This document shows positions 52,601 through 57,099 of a stretch of DNA of 64,000 nucleotides, piece after piece. The first letter of the stretch is position 1. Every line of letters begins with the position of its first letter. A program made the translations under genes and the position numbers. This DNA is from Babylonia areolata (taxonomy: Eukaryota > Mollusca > Gastropoda > Neogastropoda > Buccinidae), in NCBI RefSeq assembly GCF_041734735.1, contig NC_134878.1, positions 49,061,004 to 49,125,003 on the forward strand, in the 5' to 3' direction. The notes beneath the pieces were generated by a model. The model ran no database searches. It was not told the origin of the DNA and saw only the letters and a program-made list of their open reading frames with translations.

Positions 52601-53972
52601 ACTGTGAGGATGCGGGTTTGAGCCCCATCTGAGGTTTTGTTTTGTTGTGACTGAAAGTTACCTCCCTTGAATCCCCCCCACCCCCACCCCCTTTTTTTTT
52701 GTCAGCCTGTAGCCAGCATACCCAGAGGTGAGAGTGCTTTGGGCTCAAATGGAAAGACTGAGGGCCACCCAGTCGTGAGTCATCCACTTCATGGATATGC
52801 ATCTTTGAGAGTGTTGCTCAAATCGCCTGATCAACACTGCAGGTGTCTGCATCTCTCAGCCTGGTTGATGCCAGGATATGTTATGAGACTCTGCAGCCTT
52901 GTCAAGTTGTCCCAAACCTAGATATACTTTCATAACCATCTAAATATAGAAAATAAAATGCCCCAAATCCACCAACAGAAAAATCATTCAGGAATGTTTG
53001 GTTATGGCCATGTAACATTTTCCTGTCTATAAGTATCATAAATTTGAATGTGTTTGTAGTACTTTACACACATATTATTGTGTCGTGATGGGTATATTTA
53101 CATGTGGGCATTTCTTACAGACACAGACACAGATACATGCACAAAGCGTACACATGCACATATGTATGCATATTCCACTCTTGCAATACCAAAGTAAAAT
53201 TTAACTCAGAATTTCCAGCAGCTGGAATAGAAAAGGAACTACTGTAATCCAGTATGCTACACCACATCTGTTTAAAGCAACAACAAAAAGAAAGTATATG
53301 AAAAAAGCAACAAAAAAAGCAGATGCCTGACCTATACATAAACCCACTGTGTTGGTCAAGTCATTAGAGCCCACTCTAGGTTTGAGTAAAACATTGAAAT
53401 TAAATGAAATAAGATATATGCGGAGTGTGGAGTGATGGCCTAGAGGTAACGTGTCCGCCTGGGAAGTGAGAGAATCTGAGTGCGCTGGTTCAAATCACAG
53501 CTCAGCCGCCAATATTTTCTCCCCCTCCACTAGACCTTGAGTGGTGGTCTGGACACTAGTCATTTGGATGAGACGATAAACTGAGGTCCCGTGTGCTGCA
53601 TGCACTTAGCGCATGTAAAAGAACTCACGGCAACAAGAGGGTTGTTCCTACCAAAATTCTGTAGAAAATCCACTTCAATAGGAAAAATAAATTAAATTGC
53701 ATGCAGGAAAAAAAAGAAGAAAAAAAGCGTGTCGCTGTAGTGTAGCGACCTGCTCTCCCTGGGGACAACAGCTCGAATTTCACACAGAGAAATCTGTTGT
53801 GATAAAAAGAAATATAAATACAAATACCCAAAGCGGTTAGAGACATTAGAATATAATGAAAATGAAAGATACATAGAAGGCAAATGAGTGAAATAAGATA
53901 AGAACTGTATGCACTGAATTTTTTTGTGTGTGTTGTGTCATGCTGACAGCATGCCCTTTCCTTCTTCCCACA

Positions 53973-54027
<55 letters not shown>

Positions 54028-54384
54028 CTCTCTCTCTCTATATATATATATATATCTTTATCATTGGTACTTTTCTCTTGAAACAGCAGGGGAAATATTC
54101 TCGTGGGGCAAAAGTGCCAGGGGAAGACTGGGACGGGCGGACGAGGATCCTGGGACACCTAAGAAAGTGGCCATAACTGGGGAGGACCCCTTCAGCATTG
54201 TCTCCCTTTCCTGCAGCCATGGAAACACTCTGGTGGCAATCCGACGTAAGTTGCTGCTTTTGTGTTGTTTTGTTTTGCTTTGTTTTAGCTTGTTTTGCTT
54301 TGTCTTGTTTCACTTTGTTTTGTTTTACTTTTTTCATTTTGTTTTGTTTTGCTTTGCTTTGTTTTATGTCCTATATCACTCTTT

Positions 54385-54421
<37 letters not shown>

Positions 54422-54461
54422 CACATCACAACGTGTACTCAAACACATGCAGTCTCTCTTG

Positions 54462-54501
<40 letters not shown>

Positions 54502-54596
54502 AAAACAAAAAAAACACATACACACACACACAGAACACACAAAATTAGTGCAATCAATCCTGTTTTTCAATTTAAGTAGCATTTTGTTGAATAAAT

Positions 54597-54630
<34 letters not shown>

Positions 54631-55707
54631 CGCACACAAAATTAGTGCAGTCAAACAATTCTGCTTTTCAGTTTAAGTAGCGTTTTCTTGAATAAATTCT
54701 ACTGTGTTGGGGACAGAAGAAAACAACACCACATTATTATTTTGATGTGTATGTTTTTTTGTTGTTTGATAATTTTCATTTCATTTCATGTTGATGCTTT
54801 ACGCAAACCTCGGGTAGACCCTCAAGAGCTGACTAGCATGTTGGGTTTGTGCATAGGTCATGCATCTTTATTTTGTGGTTGGTTTCAATTATCTTTAATT
54901 GTTCACCAGTACACATGATTACAATGCAAACAAAGACAAAAGAGCATCAACAAAGCTTAAAGCTTATACTGTGCTCACAACGTTGCACTTCAATTTTAAC
55001 ATGATGGCTGATGAACCACGTTATCAGTTGTATCAGATAACATTTATAAACAGTAAGTAATGAAATAATGAAATAAACAAATAAATACATAATATAGTAA
55101 AATAATGCTAATATCAATATTAACATGGGATTAAATTTATAGTCACCACATGGTGGTGGTTTGTTTTGTTTTGCTTTTTTTTTTTTTTGACGGGCGCAAT
55201 AGCCAAGTGGTTAAAGAGTTGGACTGTCAATCTGAGGGTCCCGGGTTCGAATCACGGTGACGGCACCTGGTGGGTAAAGGGTGGAGATTTTTCCGATCTC
55301 CCAGGTCAACATATGTGCAGACCTGCTAGTGCCTGAACCCCCTTCGTGTTTATATGCAAGCAGAAGATCAAATACGCACGTTAATATCTTGTAATCCATG
55401 TCAGCTTTTCGGTGGGTTATGGAAACAAGAACATACCCAGCATGCACACCCCCGAAAACGGAGTATGGCTGCCTACATGGCGGGGTAAAAACGGTCATAC
55501 ACGTAAAAGCCCACTCGTGTGCATACGAGTGAACGCAGAAGAAGAAGAAGAAGTTTTGCTTTTTGTTTTTGTTTCAGTGTGAATCTGGTATAGTGTATGT
55601 AGATGAGTTTGCATGCTTTGACGCCTCCTTGAAACCACCTAGAAAGTGAAACTGAAACCTTACTTTGCATTTCAGCTGTGCAAAGATCTGGCAGTCCTAT
55701 CGAGTGA
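24798..55707 (+). CDS. NEK8: NEK8, NIMA-related ciliary protein kinase with RCC1 repeats (17 coding exons)
   Basis: NEK8 is a Ser/Thr kinase of the inversin compartment of cilia, where in vertebrates it works with ANKS6, INVS and NPHP3. Joining exons 24798-24844, 27568-27773, 28383-28438, 30526-30702, 31890-31939, 32691-32772, 35946-36154, 38652-38728, 40007-40179, 42362-42506, 44401-44477, 46492-46609, 49207-49357, 50065-50222, 51938-52096, 54087-54245 and 55676-55707 gives 2076 nt, or 691 residues (human 692). The kinase domain (about 1-260) has the Gly loop GRGAYGTV, Lys33, HRDLKTQN (Asp128), DFG, and an activation-loop Thr162 before [12 protein letters not shown] basic Ser/Arg/Gly linker (about 270-305) leads to an RCC1-like propeller with repeated G-x-N-x-x-x-x-L-G blocks. 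NEK9 also joins a kinase to RCC1 repeats, but this length and the near-identical kinase core fit NEK8. Every intron is GT-AG and all phases agree. Confidence 0.97.
25040..25254 (+). mobile_element. LINE reverse-transcriptase fragment, left part
   Basis: In one frame it reads [20 protein letters not shown] then [14 protein letters not shown], a non-LTR reverse-transcriptase block where the usual FADD is FADN. The frame resumes at 26410 after an insertion. It lies in NEK8 intron 1. Confidence 0.8.
25277..26305. mobile_element. TTAA-bounded DNA element inside a LINE
   Basis: It starts TTAACCCTCAAAGTGC and ends GCGCTCTCCGGGTTAA, so it has TTAA at both ends and short imperfect inverted CCC ends, a piggyBac-like layout. 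It contains two copies of the perfect 12-bp palindrome CCACGATCGTGG (near 26230 and 26270). There is no transposase frame. The LINE frame is broken by a somewhat larger insert (about 25255-26409). Confidence 0.65.
26410..27205 (+). mobile_element. LINE reverse-transcriptase fragment, right part
   Basis: It continues with [20 protein letters not shown], then [12 protein letters not shown], then in another frame [14 protein letters not shown]. This is the thumb and C-terminal region of a Jockey/CR1-type polymerase. It has frame changes and internal stops, so it is dead. Confidence 0.8.
27568..27773 (+). CDS. NEK8: NEK8 coding exon 2 (ATP-binding lysine)
   Basis: It encodes residues 17-84, including [20 protein letters not shown] with the ATP-contacting Lys33, the helix C region and the hinge MEYAQ. 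Acceptor tttgcag, donor gtattt, ends in phase 1. Confidence 0.97.
28029..28097. repeat. CT/TA compound microsatellite
   Basis: A CT run passing into a TA run in NEK8 intron 2, seen directly. Confidence 0.95.
28383..28438 (+). CDS. NEK8: NEK8 coding exon 3
   Basis: It encodes about residues 85-103 ([19 protein letters not shown]). The acceptor follows a long T tract; the donor gtaggc comes after a GAA run. It ends in phase 0. Confidence 0.95.
28606..28795 (-). mobile_element. SINE family C fragment
   Basis: Diverged inverse copy (cagtttcagtttcag at the left, aggcctgacc near 28770) with an A-rich middle. Confidence 0.5.
28800..29600 (+). mobile_element. LINE 3' end with intact C-terminal frame
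   Basis: An open frame (28838-29284, 148 codons) reads [20 protein letters not shown] and ends [13 protein letters not shown], the C-terminal region of a CR1/L2-type reverse transcriptase. A 3' part with GT repeats and a tail of ATT repeats follows (to about 29605). It is 5'-truncated, lies in NEK8 intron 3 in the gene's orientation, and looks fairly young because the frame is open. Confidence 0.85.
30289..30476. repeat. Two-copy tandem duplication upstream of NEK8 exon 4
   Basis: Units of about 96 and 92 bp (30289-30384 and 30385-30476) share gttagcctttattttacat and ctgaaattctct. The second ends about 50 bp before the exon. Confidence 0.9.
30526..30702 (+). CDS. NEK8: NEK8 coding exon 4 (catalytic and activation loops)
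   Basis: It encodes residues 104-162 with [12 protein letters not shown] and [19 protein letters not shown]. It ends exactly on Thr162, the activation-loop position. The last 18 bases and the donor gtaagt are copied three more times downstream (30773-30980). A 96-bp tandem duplication lies 50 bp upstream. Confidence 0.97.
30685..30980 (+). repeat. Tandem copies of the NEK8 exon 4 donor
   Basis: The true exon end AAGAGCAAAGCTTACACT plus gtaagtct (from 30685) is followed by copies starting at 30773, 30846 and 30918, unit about 73 bp. The last copy keeps a perfect gtaagtctgaag donor; the second has gtaaat and the third has lost the GT. Confidence 0.93.
31108..31413. mobile_element. 306-bp TTAA MITE, piggyBac-like
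   Basis: The ends are TTAACTCATTCTACCCC and GGCGTAGAATGAGTTAA, nearly perfect inverted repeats with TTAA on both sides. Related ends occur at 47270 and 48344. Confidence 0.85.
31421..31770 (+). mobile_element. LINE C-terminal fragment
   Basis: Broken frames read [20 protein letters not shown] and [16 protein letters not shown], the end of a non-LTR endonuclease-reverse transcriptase polyprotein common in molluscs. It has several frame changes. Confidence 0.7.
31890..31939 (+). CDS. NEK8: NEK8 coding exon 5
   Basis: It encodes about residues 163-178, [16 protein letters not shown], the P+1 loop and the SPE motif. Acceptor tgtgcag, donor gtatcc, ends in phase 2. Confidence 0.96.
32203..32437. 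mobile_element. MITE copy related to 4443-4690
   Basis: It shares ctgctgaaccttggt at the start and the block around cagctcttcactgacc. TTAA ends are not preserved. Confidence 0.5.
32520..32553. repeat. AAGAC pentanucleotide repeat
   Basis: About six copies of AAGAC in NEK8 intron 5, seen directly. Confidence 0.9.
32691..32772 (+). CDS. NEK8: NEK8 coding exon 6
   Basis: It encodes about residues 179-206 ([20 protein letters not shown], then KRAFEAA), helix F of the kinase C-lobe. Acceptor cggtcag, donor gtaagt, ends in phase 0. Confidence 0.97.
32801..33285 (+). mobile_element. Family E insertion, copy 1 (left end truncated)
   Basis: It starts gttttaacccggtgttcgg and ends aaggccttgcctctcttg, matching copies at 40216 and 42543 but lacking their first 31 or so bases. 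It begins 28 nt after the NEK8 exon 6 donor. Confidence 0.85.
33325..33560 (+). mobile_element. SINE family D
   Basis: The head gtggcagagttggttaggg and the block gtgttgtgtccttgggg also occur inverted at 46985-47185. A tRNA-derived SINE is likely, with a weak promoter match. Confidence 0.6.
33575..33840. repeat. Dispersed repeat family F, copy 1
   Basis: The segment from agaatacagaatgctttatt through ataaaatgctgaaatgc is repeated at 39685-39820 (tttattatctcaaccagaga). Class unknown. Confidence 0.7.
34305..34545. repeat. CA-rich microsatellite cluster in NEK8 intron 6
   Basis: CA runs with a C-rich middle (about 34405-34460). All open frames over it on both strands are artefacts. Confidence 0.95.
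35615..35895 (-). mobile_element. SINE family C, near full length
   Basis: It reads cagtttctcaaggaggtgtc at the left, and near the right end a block like family B (gcatgctgcacatgagacct). It stops about 50 bp before the NEK8 exon 7 acceptor. Confidence 0.65.
35946..36154 (+). CDS. NEK8: NEK8 coding exon 7 (end of kinase domain)
   Basis: It encodes about residues 207-275, ending the kinase domain with [20 protein letters not shown]. Acceptor tgtatag, donor gtaggc, ends in phase 2. The exon end plus donor is copied twice more in the following intron. Confidence 0.97.
36118..36535 (+). repeat. Tandem copies of the NEK8 exon 7 end and donor
   Basis: The real boundary (from acctccacacagacaccggc at 36118) recurs at about 36361-36426 and 36470-36535 with CA repeats between. 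Copy 2 keeps gggtaggtgtg at the donor position. Copy 3 keeps acctccatgtagacgccagc but has lost the GT. Confidence 0.93.
36742..37370 (-). mobile_element. LINE 3' end (family of 18335-18545)
   Basis: On the minus strand it reads a broken reverse-transcriptase C terminus ([12 protein letters not shown], then SSLALKP with THLFTR in the next frame), then a 3' part ending in AAT/ATT repeats. The host intron is on the opposite strand. Confidence 0.75.
38208..38640 (-). mobile_element. tRNA-derived SINE, family B, near full length
   Basis: The right end carries the inverted tRNA-like head (B box read as GGTTCGAATCAC on the minus strand near 38560). The left end is the tail. It stops about 12 bp before the NEK8 exon 8 acceptor. 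Confidence 0.85.
38652..38728 (+). CDS. NEK8: NEK8 coding exon 8 (basic linker)
   Basis: It encodes about residues 276-301, [20 protein letters not shown] then IGSAR, the low-complexity basic linker between kinase and propeller. Acceptor tgtgcag. The donor is the first GT of a GT microsatellite, so its exact place rests on phase: G|gt joins exon 9 to make GAC. Confidence 0.85.
38729..39325 (+). repeat. GT/GA tandem array beginning at the NEK8 exon 8 donor
   Basis: The array starts with the donor GT itself. Imperfect units of about 80-110 bp alternate GT runs with gaaagtgagagag and gtaagagagagag. It ends in a TA-rich stretch. Confidence 0.9.
39685..39960. repeat. Dispersed repeat family F, copy 2
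   Basis: It matches 33575-33840 from agaatacagaatactttatt onward and includes an ACA run at 39842-39863. It stops about 45 bp before NEK8 exon 9. Confidence 0.7.
40007..40179 (+). CDS. NEK8: NEK8 coding exon 9 (first RCC1 blade)
   Basis: It encodes residues 302-359, with [18 protein letters not shown] and [20 protein letters not shown]. Acceptor ctctccag, donor gtgggt, ends in phase 0. Its last 30 or so bases plus the donor seed the array at 40735-41905. Confidence 0.96.
40216..40731 (+). mobile_element. Family E insertion, copy 2
   Basis: It starts GACTCACTTGTGTAAACAAA and near its end has CACAAGTGAGTC, a 12-bp inverted match to the start, then gaaggccttgcctctcttg. It begins 37 nt after the last base of NEK8 exon 9. 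No coding frame. Class unknown. Confidence 0.85.
40735..41905 (+). repeat. Minisatellite made of copies of the NEK8 exon 9 end and donor
   Basis: About 15 units of 65-90 bp each carry tatcaccaagcatggccgtc then tgtttgtctgggaggt, a near copy of the last 30 or so bases of exon 9 and its donor. Five central units of exactly 74 bp (about 41305-41680) are almost identical. Family E copy 2 separates the array from the true exon. Confidence 0.95.
42069..42118. repeat. GA microsatellite
   Basis: A pure GA run in NEK8 intron 9, seen directly. Confidence 0.95.
42362..42506 (+). CDS. NEK8: NEK8 coding exon 10
   Basis: It encodes residues 360-407, including [20 protein letters not shown] and LFTACLT of the propeller. 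Acceptor cccaacag, donor gtcagt, ends in phase 1. Confidence 0.96.
42543..43071 (+). mobile_element. Family E insertion, copy 3
   Basis: Very similar to the copy at 40216 over its whole length (GACTCACTTGTGCAAACAAA to ggccttgcctctcttg). It begins 37 nt after the last base of NEK8 exon 10, the same distance as copy 2 from exon 9. Confidence 0.88.
43139..43256. repeat. 118-bp hairpin (inverted repeat)
   Basis: Arms of about 52 bp (gttaggtcaccaggaagcta near 43139, and its inverse ending cctggtgacctaac at 43256) enclose a short palindromic centre, ggtgtttaacacc. The arms are nearly identical. Confidence 0.9.
43734..43800. repeat. TACAA/TACAG pentanucleotide repeat
   Basis: Imperfect five-base units just before a SINE, seen directly. 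Confidence 0.8.
43801..44180 (-). mobile_element. tRNA-derived SINE, family A, full length
   Basis: The right end gives, on the minus strand, the head gacgggcgccatagccgaat and the B box GGTTCAAATCA. The left end is the GAA tail (tcttcttc). The tRNA-like part folds with a seven-base anticodon loop CTTTCAA. Confidence 0.9.
44401..44477 (+). CDS. NEK8: NEK8 coding exon 11
   Basis: It encodes residues 408-433, [20 protein letters not shown] then YNDVTQ, a classic RCC1 G-x-N-G-x-L-G-H-G block. Acceptor ttttcag, donor gtaagc, phase 0. Confidence 0.97.
44495..44640. repeat. CA, TAG and ATC simple repeats
   Basis: A CA run followed by trinucleotide repeats, directly after the NEK8 exon 11 donor region. 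Confidence 0.9.
44654..46286. mobile_element. Candidate 1.6-kb insertion with TGTCAC/GTGACA ends
   Basis: It begins TGTCACGCTC and ends GAGATGTGACA, and is flanked on both sides by TTGTTGTT (44646-44653 and 46287-46294). The flanks are TTG-rich, so the duplication may be chance. The inside has GAC-rich repeats and no clear gene. It could be a DNA transposon or a lone long terminal repeat; I cannot tell. Confidence 0.5.
46290..46475. repeat. ATC/AGT trinucleotide repeats upstream of NEK8 exon 12
   Basis: Long runs of ATC and AGT that end about 16 bp before the acceptor. Seen directly. Confidence 0.95.
46492..46609 (+). CDS. NEK8: NEK8 coding exon 12
   Basis: It encodes residues 434-472, including [20 protein letters not shown] and VFAWGRGDN. 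Acceptor ctttcag. The donor is the first GT of a GT-rich array, fixed by phase against exon 13. Confidence 0.95.
46610..46845 (+). repeat. GT-rich tandem array beginning at the NEK8 exon 12 donor
   Basis: The donor GT is the first GT of the array. Units alternate GT runs with gagtgttgtgtttgtgtatg and gagtgctgt. Confidence 0.9.
46985..47185 (-). mobile_element. SINE family D, inverse copy
   Basis: Minus-strand match to 33325-33560, including the block ggtgttgtgtcctcgggaa and a tRNA-like head at the right end (near 47180). Confidence 0.6.
47270..47526. mobile_element. 257-bp TTAA MITE
   Basis: Ends TTAACCCATTCTACCATGG and GGTTGAATGAGTTAA. Same end type as 31108-31413. Confidence 0.75.
47541..48200 (+). 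mobile_element. 660-bp piggyBac-like element keeping a transposase start
   Basis: Perfect ends TTAACTCACTCCGGAC and GTCCGGAGTGAGTTAA. Inside, an ATG in good context (aaaATGGCGTCGCAGG near 47811) opens a frame that soon stops. Farther on, another frame reads [11 protein letters not shown], like the acidic N-terminal region of piggyBac transposases. The rest of the transposase is missing, so this is an internally deleted copy. Confidence 0.8.
48344..48520. mobile_element. Partial TTAA MITE
   Basis: It begins TTAACTCATTCTACGCCAGG, the end type of 31108-31413. The right end is not clear. Confidence 0.5.
48545..48960 (-). mobile_element. LINE C-terminal fragment with Cys/His motif
   Basis: The minus strand reads [20 protein letters not shown], then [12 protein letters not shown] and [15 protein letters not shown], the zinc-finger-like C terminus of RNase-H-bearing LINE polyproteins. 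It lies in NEK8 intron 12, opposite to the gene. Confidence 0.8.
49207..49357 (+). CDS. NEK8: NEK8 coding exon 13
   Basis: It encodes about residues 473-522, starting [19 protein letters not shown] and ending LLCCGNN. It is much more GC-rich than the introns around it. Acceptor cccacag, donor gtgaaa, ends in phase 2. Confidence 0.96.
49505..49640. repeat. CA microsatellites in NEK8 intron 13
   Basis: Several long CA runs, seen directly. Confidence 0.95.
49715..50062. repeat. GAT/GCT/GGT trinucleotide tract upstream of NEK8 exon 14
   Basis: About 350 bp of three-base repeats that run straight into the acceptor (gatgatgcag). The Asp-rich, Met-rich and Ser-rich frames across it are artefacts. 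Confidence 0.95.
50065..50222 (+). CDS. NEK8: NEK8 coding exon 14
   Basis: It encodes about residues 523-575 ([20 protein letters not shown], ending [11 protein letters not shown]). The acceptor sits at the end of a GAT repeat (gatgatgcag). The donor gtgagt and the last exonic bases are copied about 18 times downstream. Confidence 0.96.
50223..50862 (+). repeat. Minisatellite made of copies of the NEK8 exon 14 donor
   Basis: About 18 units of 30-36 bp follow the true donor directly. Each carries actgctcactggtgagt then cacacctcgcacacaac, matching the exon end (gcgctgctcaccg|gtgagt) and the first intron bases. Almost every unit keeps a consensus-quality GGTGAGT. Confidence 0.95.
50863..51937 (+). 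repeat. Minisatellite made of copies of the NEK8 exon 15 acceptor
   Basis: About 19 units of 35-39 bp (gtgttgccatgtgtgtacag, then tgactgtactcatatcaa) run up to the true acceptor (attgtcatgtgtgggcag|TGG). One family B SINE (50968-51353) interrupts the array after three units. Confidence 0.92.
50968..51353 (+). mobile_element. tRNA-derived SINE, family B, full length
   Basis: Head gtgatggcctagaggtaaca with a B-box-like GGTTTGAATCA, then the common body and an AAATAC-type tail. It sits inside the acceptor array, so it arrived after part of the array existed. Confidence 0.88.
51938..52096 (+). CDS. NEK8: NEK8 coding exon 15
   Basis: It encodes about residues 576-628 ([20 protein letters not shown], ending [12 protein letters not shown]). 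Its acceptor tgggcag is the last, slightly altered unit of an array of acceptor-like repeats. Donor gtgagt, ends in phase 1. Confidence 0.96.
52150..52556 (+). mobile_element. SINE family C, near full length
   Basis: A tRNA-like head (tggcaaaattgttaagatgc, B-box-like GGTTTGATTCC), a middle like family B, and the family C 3' domain ending gagaaactgaatctg. Confidence 0.75.
52560..52640 (+). mobile_element. tRNA-like SINE head, unclassified
   Basis: Reads ggcagccattgcaaagtgat with a B-box-like GGGTTTGAGCC. Probably the start of another SINE; its body is not recognised. Confidence 0.45.
53225..53345 (-). mobile_element. SINE family C fragment
   Basis: Inverse match (agtatgctacaccacatctg) with an A-rich insertion. 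Confidence 0.5.
53424..53829 (+). mobile_element. tRNA-derived SINE, family B, full length
   Basis: Head gtggagtgatggcctagagg, B box GGTTCAAATCAC, body and a tail of AAATAC units. The best-preserved family B copy in the window. Confidence 0.9.
53973..54053. repeat. CA/CT/TA compound microsatellite before NEK8 exon 16
   Basis: Ends about 33 bp before the acceptor. Seen directly. Confidence 0.95.
54087..54245 (+). CDS. NEK8: NEK8 coding exon 16 (tandem CAGCAG acceptor)
   Basis: It encodes about residues 629-681, with [20 protein letters not shown] and [14 protein letters not shown]. The acceptor is CAGCAG. Use of the first AG gives SDAGEIF, use of the second gives SDGEIF; both keep the frame, so two isoforms differing by one alanine are possible. 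Donor gtaagt. Confidence 0.95.
54262..54370. repeat. TTTTG-type repeat after NEK8 exon 16
   Basis: Imperfect TTTTG/CTTTG units beginning 17 bp after the donor. Confidence 0.85.
54385..54715. repeat. CA runs with a two-copy duplication
   Basis: Two copies of an AT-rich block starting aaaattagtgcaatcaa (about 54540 and 54638) alternate with CA runs. Confidence 0.85.
55189..55553 (+). mobile_element. tRNA-derived SINE, family A, full length
   Basis: Head gacgggcgcaatagccaagt, B box GGTTCGAATCA, full body and a GAA repeat tail at 55538-55553. It sits in the last NEK8 intron. Confidence 0.92.
55676..55707 (+). CDS. NEK8: NEK8 coding exon 17 (C terminus)
   Basis: It encodes the last residues, [10 protein letters not shown], then TGA at 55705-55707. 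The phase fits exon 16 (C|CT). The acceptor atttcag lies about 20 bp after the end of a SINE fragment, so the last acceptor neighbourhood has been remodelled by a repeat. Confidence 0.85.
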
Positions 55708-55879
55708 CAACGGAGTGCTGAACTATTTCACCGAGACCGCTGTCCGTTGGTGACAGAAGATGTACATGGCCATTGCTTCACTCTACACAGGCCCTGTGAA
55801 CAGTTTGACACTTGTGGTCTGTGTTGAAGATGTTTGAGTAGTGGTCATCATCATCTGACCAGCCTTCGCTGCTGGTGAA

Positions 55880-56027
55880 ACGAGATCAGTGGCCCTTTGT
55901 TTTGGAAATCTCTTACCACAGAAATGCAGGCACTGCTCCACTATTAAAGTCTTTCAAGTCTAATCTGAAAACATTCTTGTTCAAATAGTATTTTGAATTA
56001 TAGATCCTTTTCCATCCCCCCAAAAAC

Positions 56028-56072
<45 letters not shown>

Positions 56073-56310
56073 ATCAGTGTGTTTGTGGGGAGTGGCAGGG
56101 GTCTCGGGGTGAGGTGGGAGACGTGTGTGTCGTGAGTGATGTTACATTTTTAAAATAGTATTTTCAGTTTGTTTCTCTCTTTTTTTTATATGTATTATAT
56201 TCCTTTGTCTTATTCATACTAGATGTATTGCTAATGCACTTAGAGTCACAGGGTAAGAGTGATATAAATGCTCATTCTTTTTCTTCTTCTTATTATTATC
56301 ATCATCATTA
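55880..56310 (+). mobile_element. LINE 3' end downstream of the NEK8 stop
   Basis: One frame reads KSFKSNLKTFLFK followed by a stop, the last residues of a CR1/L2-type reverse transcriptase, then a 3' part ending in ATT/ATC repeats. It begins about 170 bp after the NEK8 stop, so it may be part of the NEK8 3' untranslated region. Confidence 0.65.
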
Positions 56311-56319
56311 TTATTATCA

Positions 56320-56535
56320 TTATCACAGAGTTTGAAGTGCACTAACTACTTTTGGTGTACTCACCATTATTTTCTGATTTTGCCGAACAAAAGCAGTGCA
56401 ATCCCAAGACAGGAAGAAGTCCTAATAGAGCAGGGTAGTGACCGACACCCTGACCTGTAAGCTCCGTCTTTATCCCAGTGAGGTGACAGCTCTTCACTGG
56501 ATGAGCCTACTCATCGTCAGCAGTTAAAGGGTTAA
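56320..56535. mobile_element. MITE copy related to 4443-4690
   Basis: Shares aacaaaagcagtgcaatccc and ends GTCAGCAGTTAAAGGGTTAA. Confidence 0.6.
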
Positions 56536-56810
56536 TTGAACTTTTTTGTGCGTGAATTTACACTTGAAATCGAAAACCAGAATGAGAGCTTGCGTATGAC
56601 CGGAGTGATGTGAGGCTAACATCGATGTTCTGCTTGAAATGAATGGGACATCATCTCTGTCTGCTGTTGCTGTTGTCTTATTCATTTATTTATTTATTAT
56701 TATTTTATTATTATTATTATTACTACTACCTTTTTTATATTATAGTTATTATTTATTTATTTATTTATTTATGTAAGCTTATCTATTATTTATTCACCTT
56801 TTTTTTTCTC

Positions 56811-56941
56811 AAGGCCTGACTAAGCGCGTTGGGTTACGCTGCTGGTCAGGCATCTGCTTGGCAAATGTGGTGTAGCGTATATGGATTTGTCCGAACGCAG
56901 TGACGCCTCCTTGAGCTACTGAAACTGAAACTGAAACTGTT
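56811..56941 (+). mobile_element. SINE family C, 3' domain
   Basis: A clean copy: caaggcctgactaagcgcgt through gagctactgaaactgaaact. A second, poorer copy lies at about 56945-57095. Confidence 0.8.
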
Positions 56942-57099
56942 GCCTAGGTTTGGAAGGCTCTCAAGGCATGAATTTATGTGCAGGTCAGGCATTTGCTCTT
57001 TAATTTTTTTTTTTTTTTTTTTTTCCAAAAAGCAGACATGTAGTGTGTATGGATCAGTCCACACGCTTTGACGTCTCCTGGAAAGTGGAAGTGAAAGTG

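Noticed and set aside
55189-55262. tRNA gene
   Set aside because: The tRNA-like head is part of the family A SINE, with the same body and GAA tail in other copies.
24798-55707. NEK9 instead of NEK8
   Set aside because: NEK9 is longer, with a C-terminal tail beyond the RCC1 repeats. Here the protein ends just after the propeller and the predicted length is within one residue of human NEK8.
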